Source of the DNA: Labilibaculum manganireducens
GTDB taxonomy: Bacteria; Bacteroidota; Bacteroidia; Bacteroidales; Marinifilaceae
NCBI RefSeq assembly: GCF_002843385.1
Contig: NZ_MVDE01000047.1
Coordinates: 1 to 35,624 of the forward strand
Direction of reading: 5' to 3'
DNA length: 35,624 nucleotides
Positions 24,784-33,727 of this stretch are shown one piece after another. The translations under genes were made by a program, and so were the position numbers. Position 1 is the stretch's first letter; each line of letters opens with the position of its first letter. A model generated the notes under the pieces. That model made no database searches, was not told the DNA's origin, and worked only from the letters and a program-made list of their open reading frames with translations.

Positions 24784-26391
24784 TTGAATCAAATAGAATC
24801 AAAAATAAACGTAAACTCTTCGGATTTCTTGGATAATAAGAAGTCTTACGAGAAATTGATGGAAGAGTACCGCCATCGGTTAAAATCAATATTGCACGGC
24901 GTTGATGAAAAAGCCAAAGAGCGTCATTTGAAACGCGGAAAGCTTTTGGTAAGAGATCGCATTGAGCTTTTATTGGATAAAAACACTCCATTTTTGGAAC
25001 TCTCAGCAATGGCTGCCTGCGATCAATACGAAAATCAATTTCCTTCAGCTGGCATTGTAACTGGTATTGGAGTAATTCACGGCAGAGAATGTGTGATTGT
25101 TGCCAACGATGCAACCGTAAAAGGTGGAACATACATTAAGGAAACCATTAAGAAGCACATTCGTGCGCAGGAGATTGCTCTGGAGAATCATTTGCCTTGT
25201 ATCTATATGGTCGATTCGGGAGGTGTTTTTCTTCCTGAACAATCGAAGGTGTTTCCTGATAAGTATGATTTTGGACGGTTTTTCTTCAATCAATCAAAAA
25301 TGTCGGCAAAAGGAATTCCTCAAATCTCCATTGTAATGGGATCGTGTACAGCCGGTGGCGCTTACGTGCCGGCCATGAGTGATGAAACCATTATTGTAAG
25401 GGGACAAGGAACCATTTTTATTGGCGGGCCTCCATTGGTGAAGGCTGCAACAGGTGAGGATGTTACAGCAGAGGAATTGGGCGGAGCTGAAATGCATACT
25501 TCTATTTCCGGAGTAGCAGATCATTTGGCTGAAAATGACAGACATGCAGTTCAAATATGCAGAAACATATTTGAGTCGATGCCTAAAGTGCGGAAATTTG
25601 GCTTGGAAAGAGAAGTAGTGAAAGATCCTGCATATCCTGCTGAAGAATTGTACGGATTAGCTCCAATTGATCTGAAAAAGGCCATTGATGCCCGAGAGCT
25701 GATAGCCAGAATTGTGGATGGAAGTTCTTTTCAGGAATTTAAAGAGCGTTATGCTCCAACAATCGTGACTGGATTTGCAAAGATTATGGGCTTTCCGGTT
25801 GGTATTATAGCCAATAATGGCATTATTTTCTCTGAAACATCGCTTAAAGCGGCACATTTTATTGAATTGTGCTGTTTTCGTAAAATTCCATTGATCTTTC
25901 TGCAGAATATTACTGGTTTTATGGTGGGAAAAGAATATGAGCACAAAGGGATTGCCCGTGATGGCGCCAAAATGGTTCATGCGGTTGCAAATGCTCAGGT
26001 TCCTAAATTCACGGTAATTGTTGGTGGCTCTTTTGGAGCTGGAAACTACGCTATGGCAGGACGAGCTTACGAACCAAGATTATTGTTTATGTGGCCCAAT
26101 GCCAAAATTTCGGTGATGGGTGGTGAACAGGCGGCTGGCGTTTTGGTACAGGTAAAGGAACAACAACTTCACAAAAGCGGGAAGGAATTCCCAATTGAAG
26201 AGCAAAACAAATTGAAAGACAGTATTTTAGAAAAGTATGAGGAGGAAGGCTCTGCCTATTACAGCACTTCACGCTTGTGGGACGATGGGATTATCGATCC
26301 TGCCGACACAAGAAAAATACTGGCGATGGGAATAGCCGCTTCAGTAAATAAAGAGTTTGGTGAGCCTGATTTTGGGGTGTTTAGAATGTAA
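24784..26391 (+). CDS. mccB: Methylcrotonyl-CoA carboxylase, carboxyltransferase (beta) subunit
   Basis: This 535-aa protein is the usual length for 3-methylcrotonyl-CoA carboxylase beta. Diagnostic stretches are SAGIVTGIGVIHGRECVIVA, NDATVKGGTYIKETIKKH, the DSGGVFLPEQSKVFPDKYD segment, MGSCTAGGAYVPAMSDE and GTIFIGGPPLVKAATGE. These are closer to MCC than to propionyl-CoA carboxylase. Together with the biotin subunit at 27271 it would carboxylate 3-methylcrotonyl-CoA to 3-methylglutaconyl-CoA in leucine/isovalerate breakdown. The frame opens with TTG at 24784; the first in-frame ATG (residue 27) would remove a conserved helix, so TTG is preferred. Geranyl-CoA carboxylase is the main alternative within this family. 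Confidence 0.88.
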   Translation: MNQIESKINVNSSDFLDNKKSYEKLMEEYRHRLKSILHGVDEKAKERHLKRGKLLVRDRIELLLDKNTPFLELSAMAACDQYENQFPSAGIVTGIGVIHGRECVIVANDATVKGGTYIKETIKKHIRAQEIALENHLPCIYMVDSGGVFLPEQSKVFPDKYDFGRFFFNQSKMSAKGIPQISIVMGSCTAGGAYVPAMSDETIIVRGQGTIFIGGPPLVKAATGEDVTAEELGGAEMHTSISGVADHLAENDRHAVQICRNIFESMPKVRKFGLEREVVKDPAYPAEELYGLAPIDLKKAIDARELIARIVDGSSFQEFKERYAPTIVTGFAKIMGFPVGIIANNGIIFSETSLKAAHFIELCCFRKIPLIFLQNITGFMVGKEYEHKGIARDGAKMVHAVANAQVPKFTVIVGGSFGAGNYAMAGRAYEPRLLFMWPNAKISVMGGEQAAGVLVQVKEQQLHKSGKEFPIEEQNKLKDSILEKYEEEGSAYYSTSRLWDDGIIDPADTRKILAMGIAASVNKEFGEPDFGVFRM

Positions 26392-26442
26392 TTGAATTTT
26401 TTTAAGTTCCCTTTAGGGGATTTAGGGATAAATAAAAAAACA

Positions 26443-27243
26443 ATGAAAGAATTTAAAACCATAGAATTTAATATAGAAAACAAAATCGGAACGATCACGT
26501 TGAATCGTCCCGAGATACACAATGCCTTTAATGAGGTGATGATTGGCGAAATCATTGATTGTTTCGAAGAAATTGAGAAGATGAATTTTGACAGTATTCG
26601 GGTTGTGATTATGAAAGGAAAAGGAAAATCATTTTGCGCCGGGGCAGATCTGAAATGGATGAAAGGCGTTGCTAATTATTCTTATCAGGAAAACTATTTG
26701 GAGAGTTATAAGCTGTCAATGTGCTTCAATGCTGTTTATTCCTGCAAGTTTCCCACGATTGCTATGGTTCATGGTGCTGCTATTGGTGGTGCAAATGGCT
26801 TATTGGCGGCCTGCGATTTTGTTCTGGCACATAAGAATACCGTTTTCTCATTAAGCGAAGTGAAAATCGGCATTGTTCCGGCTTGTATTTCTCCTTACGT
26901 GATGAAACGGGTTGGTGAATTCAAATCGAAAGAGTTGATGCTTACCGGAATGAGATTTAATGGGAAAGAGGCGCAGGAAGCGGGTTTGGTAAATTGGTCG
27001 TTTGGTGAAAAGAAGCTAAGAGAAAAATTAGAGGATCTGATATCAAAGCTAAAATCGAGTGGACCTATTGCAGTTTCTACTTGCAAGCAATTGCTTTACG
27101 ATGTTGAGAATGTATGGAATCATGAAGAAGCAATGGAAAATACAGCTAAAATGATTGCTGAATTACGTCAATCGGCGGAAGGTCAGGAAGGAATGAATTC
27201 ATTTTTAGAGAAACGGAAACCTAACTGGGTAATTGAGAATTAA
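26443..27243 (+). CDS. liuC: Methylglutaconyl-CoA hydratase (LiuC-like crotonase)
   Basis: The protein is 266 aa from the ATG at 26443; a TTG directly after the mccB stop would add 17 residues and is not preferred. The crotonase fold shows oxyanion segments CAGADLKWM (65-73) and GAAIGGANGL (111-120). The first hydratase Glu is replaced in GGANGLLAACD, while the second, E139 in LSEVKIGIVPACISPYV, is kept. That combination, with the ISPYV stretch, fits the LiuC/AtuE group rather than the classical hydratase encoded at 12168. It would hydrate 3-methylglutaconyl-CoA to HMG-CoA. Its place between the two carboxylase subunit genes (51 and 27 nt gaps) supports this strongly. Confidence 0.85.
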   Translation: MKEFKTIEFNIENKIGTITLNRPEIHNAFNEVMIGEIIDCFEEIEKMNFDSIRVVIMKGKGKSFCAGADLKWMKGVANYSYQENYLESYKLSMCFNAVYSCKFPTIAMVHGAAIGGANGLLAACDFVLAHKNTVFSLSEVKIGIVPACISPYVMKRVGEFKSKELMLTGMRFNGKEAQEAGLVNWSFGEKKLREKLEDLISKLKSSGPIAVSTCKQLLYDVENVWNHEEAMENTAKMIAELRQSAEGQEGMNSFLEKRKPNWVIEN

Positions 27244-27270
27244 TAATTCGTAATTACTAATTGAATTAGA

Positions 27271-29250
27271 ATGTACTACAAAAGACTATTAATAGCGAAT
27301 CGTGGCGAAATTGCCCTTAGAATCATGCGAACAGCAAAAGATTTGGGCATACATACCATTGCCTTATATTCTGAACTCGATCGGCAGGCAGAGCATGTTT
27401 TGCAGGCCGACGAGGCATATCCTTTAAGGGGAAATAATTTACAGGAAACATATCTGAATTTAAATCAGATTATTGAAATTGCACGAAAAGCAAAAGCGGA
27501 TGCTATTCATCCGGGCTATGGATTTTTAGCTGAAAATGCTGTTTTTTCTCAATTATGTGTCGATAATGGAATTGATTTTATTGGTCCTGATGCTGATGCT
27601 ATTCTGTTAATGGGGAATAAGGTAAATGCACGTGAATTTGCCAAAACCATAGGAGTTCCGGTTTTGGAAGGTGTTGTTGGAGACTCAGTGAAATTGATAG
27701 AAGAAGCGGGAAAAATGCAGTTTCCACTCTTGATTAAAGCTGCTGCAGGTGGCGGTGGCAAGGGAATGCGGATCGTTCATAAAGAAGAAGACTTGCAAGC
27801 TGCTTTGGAGTCGACATCGCGCGAAGCAACAAGCTATTTTGGCGATGGCACCGTTTTAATCGAAAGATACATACAAAATCCGCGGCATATTGAAGTTCAG
27901 ATTTTAGCTGATCAGCATGGAAATGTGGTACATTTATTTGAGCGGGAATGCTCGATACAGCGACGCTTTCAAAAAGTGATTGAGGAAGCTCCTTCGCCAA
28001 CTTTAACGCATGAATTGAGGAAGGAAATGGGCAATATGGCTGTTTTTTTGGCTCAGGAAATGAACTACACCAATGCAGGAACAGTTGAATTTTTGGTTGA
28101 TGAGGATTTGAATTACTACTTTCTGGAAATGAACACCAGAATTCAGGTGGAACATCCCGTTACGGAAATGATTACAGGAATTGATTTGGTGGAAAAACAA
28201 TTGTTGATAGCCTCAGGGCGAAAGCTAAAGTTGAGACAGGAAGATATTCATATGAAAGGTCACGCCATTGAAGCCAGAGTTTATGCGGAAGATCCTGAAA
28301 ATGAGTTTATCCCATCTCCTGGAGAAATTAGTTTTTACAAAGCACCAAAATTGTTTGATGGTCGGTTGCGTCTGGATTCTGCTATAGTTGGGTCATGCAC
28401 AATTCATTCCGATTACGATCCAATGGTTGCGAAATTAGTTGTATGGGACGAAAACAGGGATCTGGCCATTGAAGGATTGCATCATGCCTTGCACAATTAC
28501 GAGATACATGGAATTAAGAATAACATCATGTATTTGCATACATTGTTGAATACTGATCATTTCAACCAAAATAAAATTTCAACACATTTTTGTCAGAACC
28601 ATAATGATGAGTTGATGCGAAAAATGCAGGAAGATAAACTTGAAATACCTGCTGCTCTTTTCCAAATCAGTTTCGCTTTGTTTGAATTGAAAAGGAAGAA
28701 GGTCAATTCAATTTGGGAAGAAATTGGTTATTGGAGACAGCAGGGAATAAAACTTAGAATTGTAGATAAAGAAGTACTTGATATTGAAATAATCAGTATA
28801 AATCCATATAAAATAAGAATTAGTGGTGCATTTTATGTTGTTGAAAATGTGAATATTGAAGATAGTCAATTGATGCTGGAGTTTAATAGCGTCAGATATC
28901 TGTTTTATCAATCGAAAAATGCTGAAGGAAAGAGCTTTGTGAGTTGTCAGGGGATTGTTCGTGAACTGATGAGATGGTCGGAGATTCAATCCAATATAGC
29001 AGATGTTGGGGGTTCTGATCGGAAGGAATCTGATGGAAGTATTTTATCGCCGATGCCGGGCAGAGTTGTGAAAATTGAAGTTAATAAGGGACAGAAGGTG
29101 GCTAAAGGAGATGTCTTGATTATTGTGGAAGCAATGAAAATGGAGAACAGTATTTTGGCTCCGTTTCACGGGAAAGTTGAGAACGTATTAGTTTCTGAAG
29201 GAGATCAGGTTAAGAATAGAACAGAAATGATAAAGTTAATGATGGATTAA
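27271..29250 (+). CDS. mccA: Acyl-CoA carboxylase biotin subunit (biotin carboxylase + biotin carrier)
   Basis: This 659-aa protein is the alpha subunit of methylcrotonyl-CoA carboxylase type. It has a biotin carboxylase N-domain (LLIANRGEIALRIMRTAKDL, 5-24), the ATP-grasp glycine loop AAAGGGGKGMRIV, the active-site EMNTRIQVEHPVTE segment and a middle linking domain. The C-terminal biotinyl domain has the EAMKMEN motif with biotin attached to K623. It fixes bicarbonate on biotin at the cost of ATP and hands it to the mccB product. Propionyl-CoA or acetyl-CoA carboxylase subunits look similar; the methylcrotonyl assignment rests mainly on mccB and the LiuC-like gene on either side. A biotin protein ligase is not in the window. 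Confidence 0.88.
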   Translation: MYYKRLLIANRGEIALRIMRTAKDLGIHTIALYSELDRQAEHVLQADEAYPLRGNNLQETYLNLNQIIEIARKAKADAIHPGYGFLAENAVFSQLCVDNGIDFIGPDADAILLMGNKVNAREFAKTIGVPVLEGVVGDSVKLIEEAGKMQFPLLIKAAAGGGGKGMRIVHKEEDLQAALESTSREATSYFGDGTVLIERYIQNPRHIEVQILADQHGNVVHLFERECSIQRRFQKVIEEAPSPTLTHELRKEMGNMAVFLAQEMNYTNAGTVEFLVDEDLNYYFLEMNTRIQVEHPVTEMITGIDLVEKQLLIASGRKLKLRQEDIHMKGHAIEARVYAEDPENEFIPSPGEISFYKAPKLFDGRLRLDSAIVGSCTIHSDYDPMVAKLVVWDENRDLAIEGLHHALHNYEIHGIKNNIMYLHTLLNTDHFNQNKISTHFCQNHNDELMRKMQEDKLEIPAALFQISFALFELKRKKVNSIWEEIGYWRQQGIKLRIVDKEVLDIEIISINPYKIRISGAFYVVENVNIEDSQLMLEFNSVRYLFYQSKNAEGKSFVSCQGIVRELMRWSEIQSNIADVGGSDRKESDGSILSPMPGRVVKIEVNKGQKVAKGDVLIIVEAMKMENSILAPFHGKVENVLVSEGDQVKNRTEMIKLMMD

Positions 29251-29321
29251 ACCGATCAGGTTATATATTGACCTGAAAACTAAGTATATATTATTTTGAA
29301 TTTAACGCCAAATCAAAAAAT

Positions 29322-31127
29322 ATGAAGGATAAAATCAGAATTGCAAATGCCGGTGGTTTCTGGGGCGATGACCTTGGAGTACTAAGAAGACAGTTGGAAG
29401 GTGGAGATGTGGATTACATATCTTCTGATTTTTTAGCAGAAGTAACGATGAGTATTCTTCGTAAACAACAGTTAAAAGACGAATCATTAGGCTATGTCAC
29501 TGATTTTGTGGATCAGATTGTGGATGTGGCTGACTTGATGAAAGAGAAAGGTGTTAGAATGATTACAAATGCCGGAGGAATTAATCCAATCGGTTGTGCC
29601 CGTAAAATTCTCACGGAACTCAAAAAGAAAGGGATTTCAATTAAAATAGCAGTAGTTGAAGGTGATAATATCATTGAACGGATAGATGAATTTTATCCTT
29701 CCAAAGCTAATTTTAAGAACATGGATACCGGAGATGATTTTAAGGATATCTTCGAGAACATACAAAGTGCGAATATTTATTTGGGTGTACCACCTTTATT
29801 AAAAGCTTTGGAAAGCAGAGCTGATTTAATATTGGCTGGTAGGGTCACCGATACCTCTGTTACCATGGCGCCAATGATCTATGAATTGGGCTGGAAACTG
29901 GATGATTGGGATAAATTGGCGGCAGGTTTGGTGGCTGGTCATATTATCGAATGTGGAGCGCAATCAACGGGAGGAAATTTTACCGATTGGCAAAAAGTAA
30001 AACGCTGGGATAACATGGGATATCCGATTGTTGAAATGAATAAAAATGGTGAGTTTACTGTCTATAAACATGAGAATACAGGCGGTTTAATTAGTATTAA
30101 TACAATTCGCGAGCAATTGGTATACGAAATGGGTAATCCGGCTCAATATATCAGTCCCGATGTTGTTGCCGATTTTAGTCAATTAGTGCTGGAAAAGCAA
30201 GGTGAAAATAGAGTGTTGGTGAAGAATGCAAAAGGTCATCCATCTACGCCGTATTTAAAAGTTTCGATGGCGTTTGAAGATGGATATAAAGCAACCAGCT
30301 CGATTGTTATCAGCGGAGGAAAAGTTTTAATTAAAGCACAAGAGTTTGAAAAAATATTTTGGGAGCGTTTAAAGCATACTTATCTAAAGAAAAATACTGA
30401 ATTTGTCGGATACAATGCCTGTCATCAACATTTGGCTGAAGATATTGATCCCAATGAAATATTACTGCGCTTATCTGTTTATGATACTGATGTATCAAAA
30501 ATCAAAGACTTTTCCATGAGTATTGCTCCGCTGATTTTAAGCGGACCTCCGGGAGTTGCCGTAACAGGTGGCAGGGCAAGAATGCAGCAGGTAATTACAT
30601 ATTGGCCTACTTTAATCCCAAAAACATGTATTTCTTCAATAGTATATGTTTTAAATGAAGATGGAGAGATTAAAGAAACATCAGAAATACCTTCTGTTTT
30701 AGGAAATGAACAGGAAATAATAACTGTACAATCATCGAATTCTTATCAGGAGAAAGTGAAAAAAAAGGAAGGCGTAAAAATGTGTGCTGTTCCATTTCGG
30801 GAAATTTGTCTGGCCCGTTCCGGCGATAAAGGAGATACCGTAAATATTGGTGTACTGGCTCGATCTAAAGCAGTATATGAATTCTTAAAAACGGAATTAA
30901 CTTCAGAAAGAATTACTGATATGTTTTTCGGCTTATCAAAAGGAAAAGTCACAAGATTCGAAATTGACAATTTATTGGCATTAAATTTTTTATTGGACGA
31001 AGCTCTGGACGGTGGAGGAACAAAATCTTTAATGATTGATGCTCAGGGGAAAACATTTGCATCGGCATTGCTGAATCAAGAGATTGTGGTTCCAGAGGAT
31101 GTCTTGGGCACTATTTTATCTGAGTAA
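29322..31127 (+). CDS. AtuA-family protein (DUF1446) with C-terminal AtuA-associated domain
   Basis: This 601-aa protein has two parts. Residues 4-455 are an AtuA/DUF1446 domain: IRIANAGGFWGDDLGVLRRQ, VDYISSDFLAEVTM, ITNAGGINPIGCARK and the glycine-rich LSGPPGVAVTGGRARMQQVI near its end. Residues about 490-601 form the small domain often fused to AtuA (FREICLARSGDKGDTVNIGV then ALNFLLDEALDGGG). AtuA was named from the acyclic-terpene utilisation cluster of Pseudomonas, and relatives recur beside methylcrotonyl- and geranyl-CoA carboxylase genes. The biochemical role is unknown. Here it sits between mccA (71 nt) and a branched-chain-type dehydrogenase, with no terpene-specific genes, which argues for a role in the leucine/isovalerate branch itself. 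I infer no catalytic residues. Confidence 0.85.
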   Translation: MKDKIRIANAGGFWGDDLGVLRRQLEGGDVDYISSDFLAEVTMSILRKQQLKDESLGYVTDFVDQIVDVADLMKEKGVRMITNAGGINPIGCARKILTELKKKGISIKIAVVEGDNIIERIDEFYPSKANFKNMDTGDDFKDIFENIQSANIYLGVPPLLKALESRADLILAGRVTDTSVTMAPMIYELGWKLDDWDKLAAGLVAGHIIECGAQSTGGNFTDWQKVKRWDNMGYPIVEMNKNGEFTVYKHENTGGLISINTIREQLVYEMGNPAQYISPDVVADFSQLVLEKQGENRVLVKNAKGHPSTPYLKVSMAFEDGYKATSSIVISGGKVLIKAQEFEKIFWERLKHTYLKKNTEFVGYNACHQHLAEDIDPNEILLRLSVYDTDVSKIKDFSMSIAPLILSGPPGVAVTGGRARMQQVITYWPTLIPKTCISSIVYVLNEDGEIKETSEIPSVLGNEQEIITVQSSNSYQEKVKKKEGVKMCAVPFREICLARSGDKGDTVNIGVLARSKAVYEFLKTELTSERITDMFFGLSKGKVTRFEIDNLLALNFLLDEALDGGGTKSLMIDAQGKTFASALLNQEIVVPEDVLGTILSE

Positions 31128-31267
31128 TTTCAAAAATAAATTTAGAATGGAATTTGCGAAATGATTGATAGTTGCTAACTTAATATTTGTGAATGAGGAA
31201 GCCTAAGGATTGAAGTTGCAGGCATATTTCTTCATTCCGGAATTATTAATTACTAATAGAAATATAT

Positions 31268-32413
31268 ATGTTTCCATATTTGAATGATGAACATGATACG
31301 ATAAGAAAGGCTGTTCGGGATTTTGCAGAACGGGATATAAAGCCATTGGCTCAGGAATTGGACGAGAAAGAGGAGTTTTCTATTGAATTAACCCTAAAAA
31401 TGGGTGAAATGGGATTGTTTGGCATGACACTTCCTGAAAAATATGGAGGACACAATACTGATTATCTGTCTTATATAATTGCAGTTGAGGAAATTGCAAG
31501 AGTTGATGGCTCGCATGCAGCCACACTTGCCGCTCATAATTCGCTGGGAATAGGTCCATTGTATGAATTTGGCAGTGAAGAGCAAAAATTAAAATACCTG
31601 CCGGGACTTTGTTCCGGAAAAGAGTTGTGGGCTTTTGGATTAACTGAACCAGACGCTGGTTCCGATTCCCGGGGATCAAAAACATATGCCAAAGACACAG
31701 GTGATAGTTGGGTAATTAATGGATCGAAAATATTCATCACAAATGGATCAACTCCTTTATGTTCGGGTGTTACAGTACAGACAGTAACCGAAATTAAGGG
31801 TAAGGAGAAAGAATTTACCACCTTTATTGTCGAAAAAGGAACACCGGGTTGGAAATCCAAAGCCATGCACGGGAAAATGATGTGGAGGGCTTCGGATACC
31901 TCAGAAATGTTCTTTGATAACTGTTGTATTCCAAAAGATAATTTATTGGGCAAGCGTGGTATGGGATCTAAGGTGATGTTAAAAACTTTGGATTCAGGAA
32001 GGCTATCCATTGCAGCAATGGGACTTGGCTGTGCACAGGGTGCATATGAATTGGCTCTTGCATATGCAAAAGAGAGAAAACAATTTGGAAAAACACTTTC
32101 GAAATTTCAAGCTATTTCTTTTAAACTAGCTGATATGGCATTGAAAATTGAGTTGGCGAGAAACCTGTTGTACAAAGCATGCTGGTTGAAAGATACGGGG
32201 AAGGAATATGGAAAAGAAGCAGCCATGGCTAAATTGTATTGTTCAGAAATTGCAAAGGAAGTTGCCGACGAAGCAGTTCAAATTCATGGTGGATATGGTT
32301 TAATGAAAGATTATCCGGTAGAAAGGTTTTATCGCGATCAGCGTCTTCTTCAAATTGGAGAAGGAACATCTGAAATTCAAAGATTGGTTATTTCAAGGTA
32401 TATTGGATGTTGA
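31268..32413 (+). CDS. Acyl-CoA dehydrogenase, second copy (candidate isovaleryl-/branched-chain type)
   Basis: This 381-aa FAD enzyme has FGLTEPDAGSDSRGSKTYA in the substrate loop, YAKERKQFGKTL and QIHGGYGLMKDYPVERFYRD. A Glu, E365 in IGEGTSEIQR, sits at the usual catalytic position. Classical isovaleryl-CoA dehydrogenase places its base elsewhere and lacks Glu here, so this protein is not a textbook isovaleryl enzyme. Context after the carboxylase and AtuA genes still suggests isovaleryl-CoA or another branched acyl-CoA, while isobutyryl- or 2-methylbutyryl-CoA are equally open. Electrons would go to EtfBA. It is clearly a diverged paralogue of the enzyme at 15932. Confidence 0.88.
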   Translation: MFPYLNDEHDTIRKAVRDFAERDIKPLAQELDEKEEFSIELTLKMGEMGLFGMTLPEKYGGHNTDYLSYIIAVEEIARVDGSHAATLAAHNSLGIGPLYEFGSEEQKLKYLPGLCSGKELWAFGLTEPDAGSDSRGSKTYAKDTGDSWVINGSKIFITNGSTPLCSGVTVQTVTEIKGKEKEFTTFIVEKGTPGWKSKAMHGKMMWRASDTSEMFFDNCCIPKDNLLGKRGMGSKVMLKTLDSGRLSIAAMGLGCAQGAYELALAYAKERKQFGKTLSKFQAISFKLADMALKIELARNLLYKACWLKDTGKEYGKEAAMAKLYCSEIAKEVADEAVQIHGGYGLMKDYPVERFYRDQRLLQIGEGTSEIQRLVISRYIGC

Positions 32414-32517
32414 GACCTATCGCAAAGGAATGCATGCAAACTAAATAGAGTATAAGACGAATAGCAGACACAATTGTCTCCAATTTTAAATCATATAACA
32501 ACACTAATATTAACACT

Positions 32518-33594
32518 ATGAGTAGAGAACTGATACTTGCCTTAAATCCGCGAATGCAATTTACACGAATAGCTGTTTATCGGATGAATTCTCCGGTTTT
32601 TTTAAAGAAAATTAACCATAAGCCAGAGGAGATTGGTGATTTTAAATGCTTTTGCGATCAAACAAAATTCCGGGCAAAGGTGATTATGGATGAGTTAAAG
32701 GCCAATGATATTTCTATTGATGAAATAAAAGTCATTATTGGCAGAGGAGGACTTATCAAGCCAGTAAAATCGGGCGTTTATCGCGTTAATGAGGCAATGA
32801 TTAAAGACCTTTCGAATTGTGAGTTCGGCAATGACGTTGTGAATCTTAGCGGATTACTCGCCTATACTATTTCGGAACAAATTGATGGTGCAGAAGCTTT
32901 TGTTGCCGACCCTGTTGTGGTTGATGAATTAGAAGATATAGCAAGAATAACAGGTCGCCCTGAGTTTAAAAAGCGTTCTATTTTTCATGCTTTAGATCAG
33001 AAAACGAGTGCAAGAAAATATGCTCAGAGTATTTATAAGAAATATGAAGAATTGAATCTGATTATTGCTCACTTAGGTGGAGGAATCAGTATCGGAGCTC
33101 ATAAAAAGGGGAGAGTAGTAGATTCAAATCAGGCATACGATGGTGATGGACCGTTTTCACCGATTAGAAGTGGAAGTTTGCCTATGGGAGAGATGATTCA
33201 AATGTGTTTTTCAGGAAAATATACTCAGGAAGAGATGATGAAAATGCAGACAGGCGAAGGTGGTTTGTATGCTTATTTTAATACTCACAGCGGATATGAT
33301 GTTTGTAGGATGAGAGATGCAGGTGATTCTAAAGCCAAGGAGGTATTATCGGCAATGGCCTATCAAGTAGCTAAATCAATAGGTTCAATGTATCCTGTAT
33401 TTGGCGCTGAAGCTGTTGATGCTATAATTATAACAGGTGGTTTGGCTAAAGATGAAACATTGGTGAAAGAAATAAGAGGAAGAGTTGAAAAAATTGCCTC
33501 AGTTACTATCTACCCTGGAGCAGAAGTACTAAGTGCACTTAGTGATTATGGTAGAATGATTTTGAGAAATGAGACAGAAATATTAGAATACTAG
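32518..33594 (+). CDS. buk: Butyrate/branched-chain fatty-acid kinase homologue with altered phosphate loop
   Basis: This 358-aa protein is the usual length for butyrate kinase (acetokinase fold). Conserved blocks are IGRGGLIKPVKSGVYRVNEA, DQKTSARKYA, AHLGGGISIGAHKKGRVVDS and DGDGPFSPIRSGSLPMGE. The N terminus, however, reads ELILALNPRMQFTRIAVYRM where the family has NPGSTSTK; the Gly-Ser-Thr phosphate-binding loop is replaced by PRMQFT. This may mean weak or changed activity, a different phosphoryl donor, or a non-catalytic partner. If active, it would interconvert butyrate, isobutyrate or isovalerate and the acyl phosphate with ATP. The usual partner phosphotransbutyrylase gene is not next to it. 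It is the last gene of the island and is followed by a terminator. Confidence 0.83.
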   Translation: MSRELILALNPRMQFTRIAVYRMNSPVFLKKINHKPEEIGDFKCFCDQTKFRAKVIMDELKANDISIDEIKVIIGRGGLIKPVKSGVYRVNEAMIKDLSNCEFGNDVVNLSGLLAYTISEQIDGAEAFVADPVVVDELEDIARITGRPEFKKRSIFHALDQKTSARKYAQSIYKKYEELNLIIAHLGGGISIGAHKKGRVVDSNQAYDGDGPFSPIRSGSLPMGEMIQMCFSGKYTQEEMMKMQTGEGGLYAYFNTHSGYDVCRMRDAGDSKAKEVLSAMAYQVAKSIGSMYPVFGAEAVDAIIITGGLAKDETLVKEIRGRVEKIASVTIYPGAEVLSALSDYGRMILRNETEILEY

Positions 33595-33621
33595 AAGAAT
33601 TTATTTTAATTTATAATCAAT

Positions 33622-33648
33622 AAAAATCAGTTTCGGCTGATTTTTTTA
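33622..33648 (+). terminator. Rho-independent terminator at the end of the acyl-CoA island
   Basis: AAAAATCAG / CTGATTTTT pair around TTTCGG (inner T-G over TTCG), with the T run continuing. It lies about 30 nt past the buk stop. Confidence 0.85.
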
Positions 33649-33727
33649 TGCCTGAAACAAAATGAATTCCTTGTTTTTGTTCAATTGATTGCTGTTATTG
33701 TTCTGTATATTAGATTGTTGTATGTCT

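Noticed and set aside
24784-31127. Acyclic terpene (geranyl-CoA) degradation cluster
   Set aside because: Apart from the AtuA-family protein and shared carboxylase ancestry, no citronellyl- or geranyl-specific genes are present, and butyrate/isobutyrate genes surround it.
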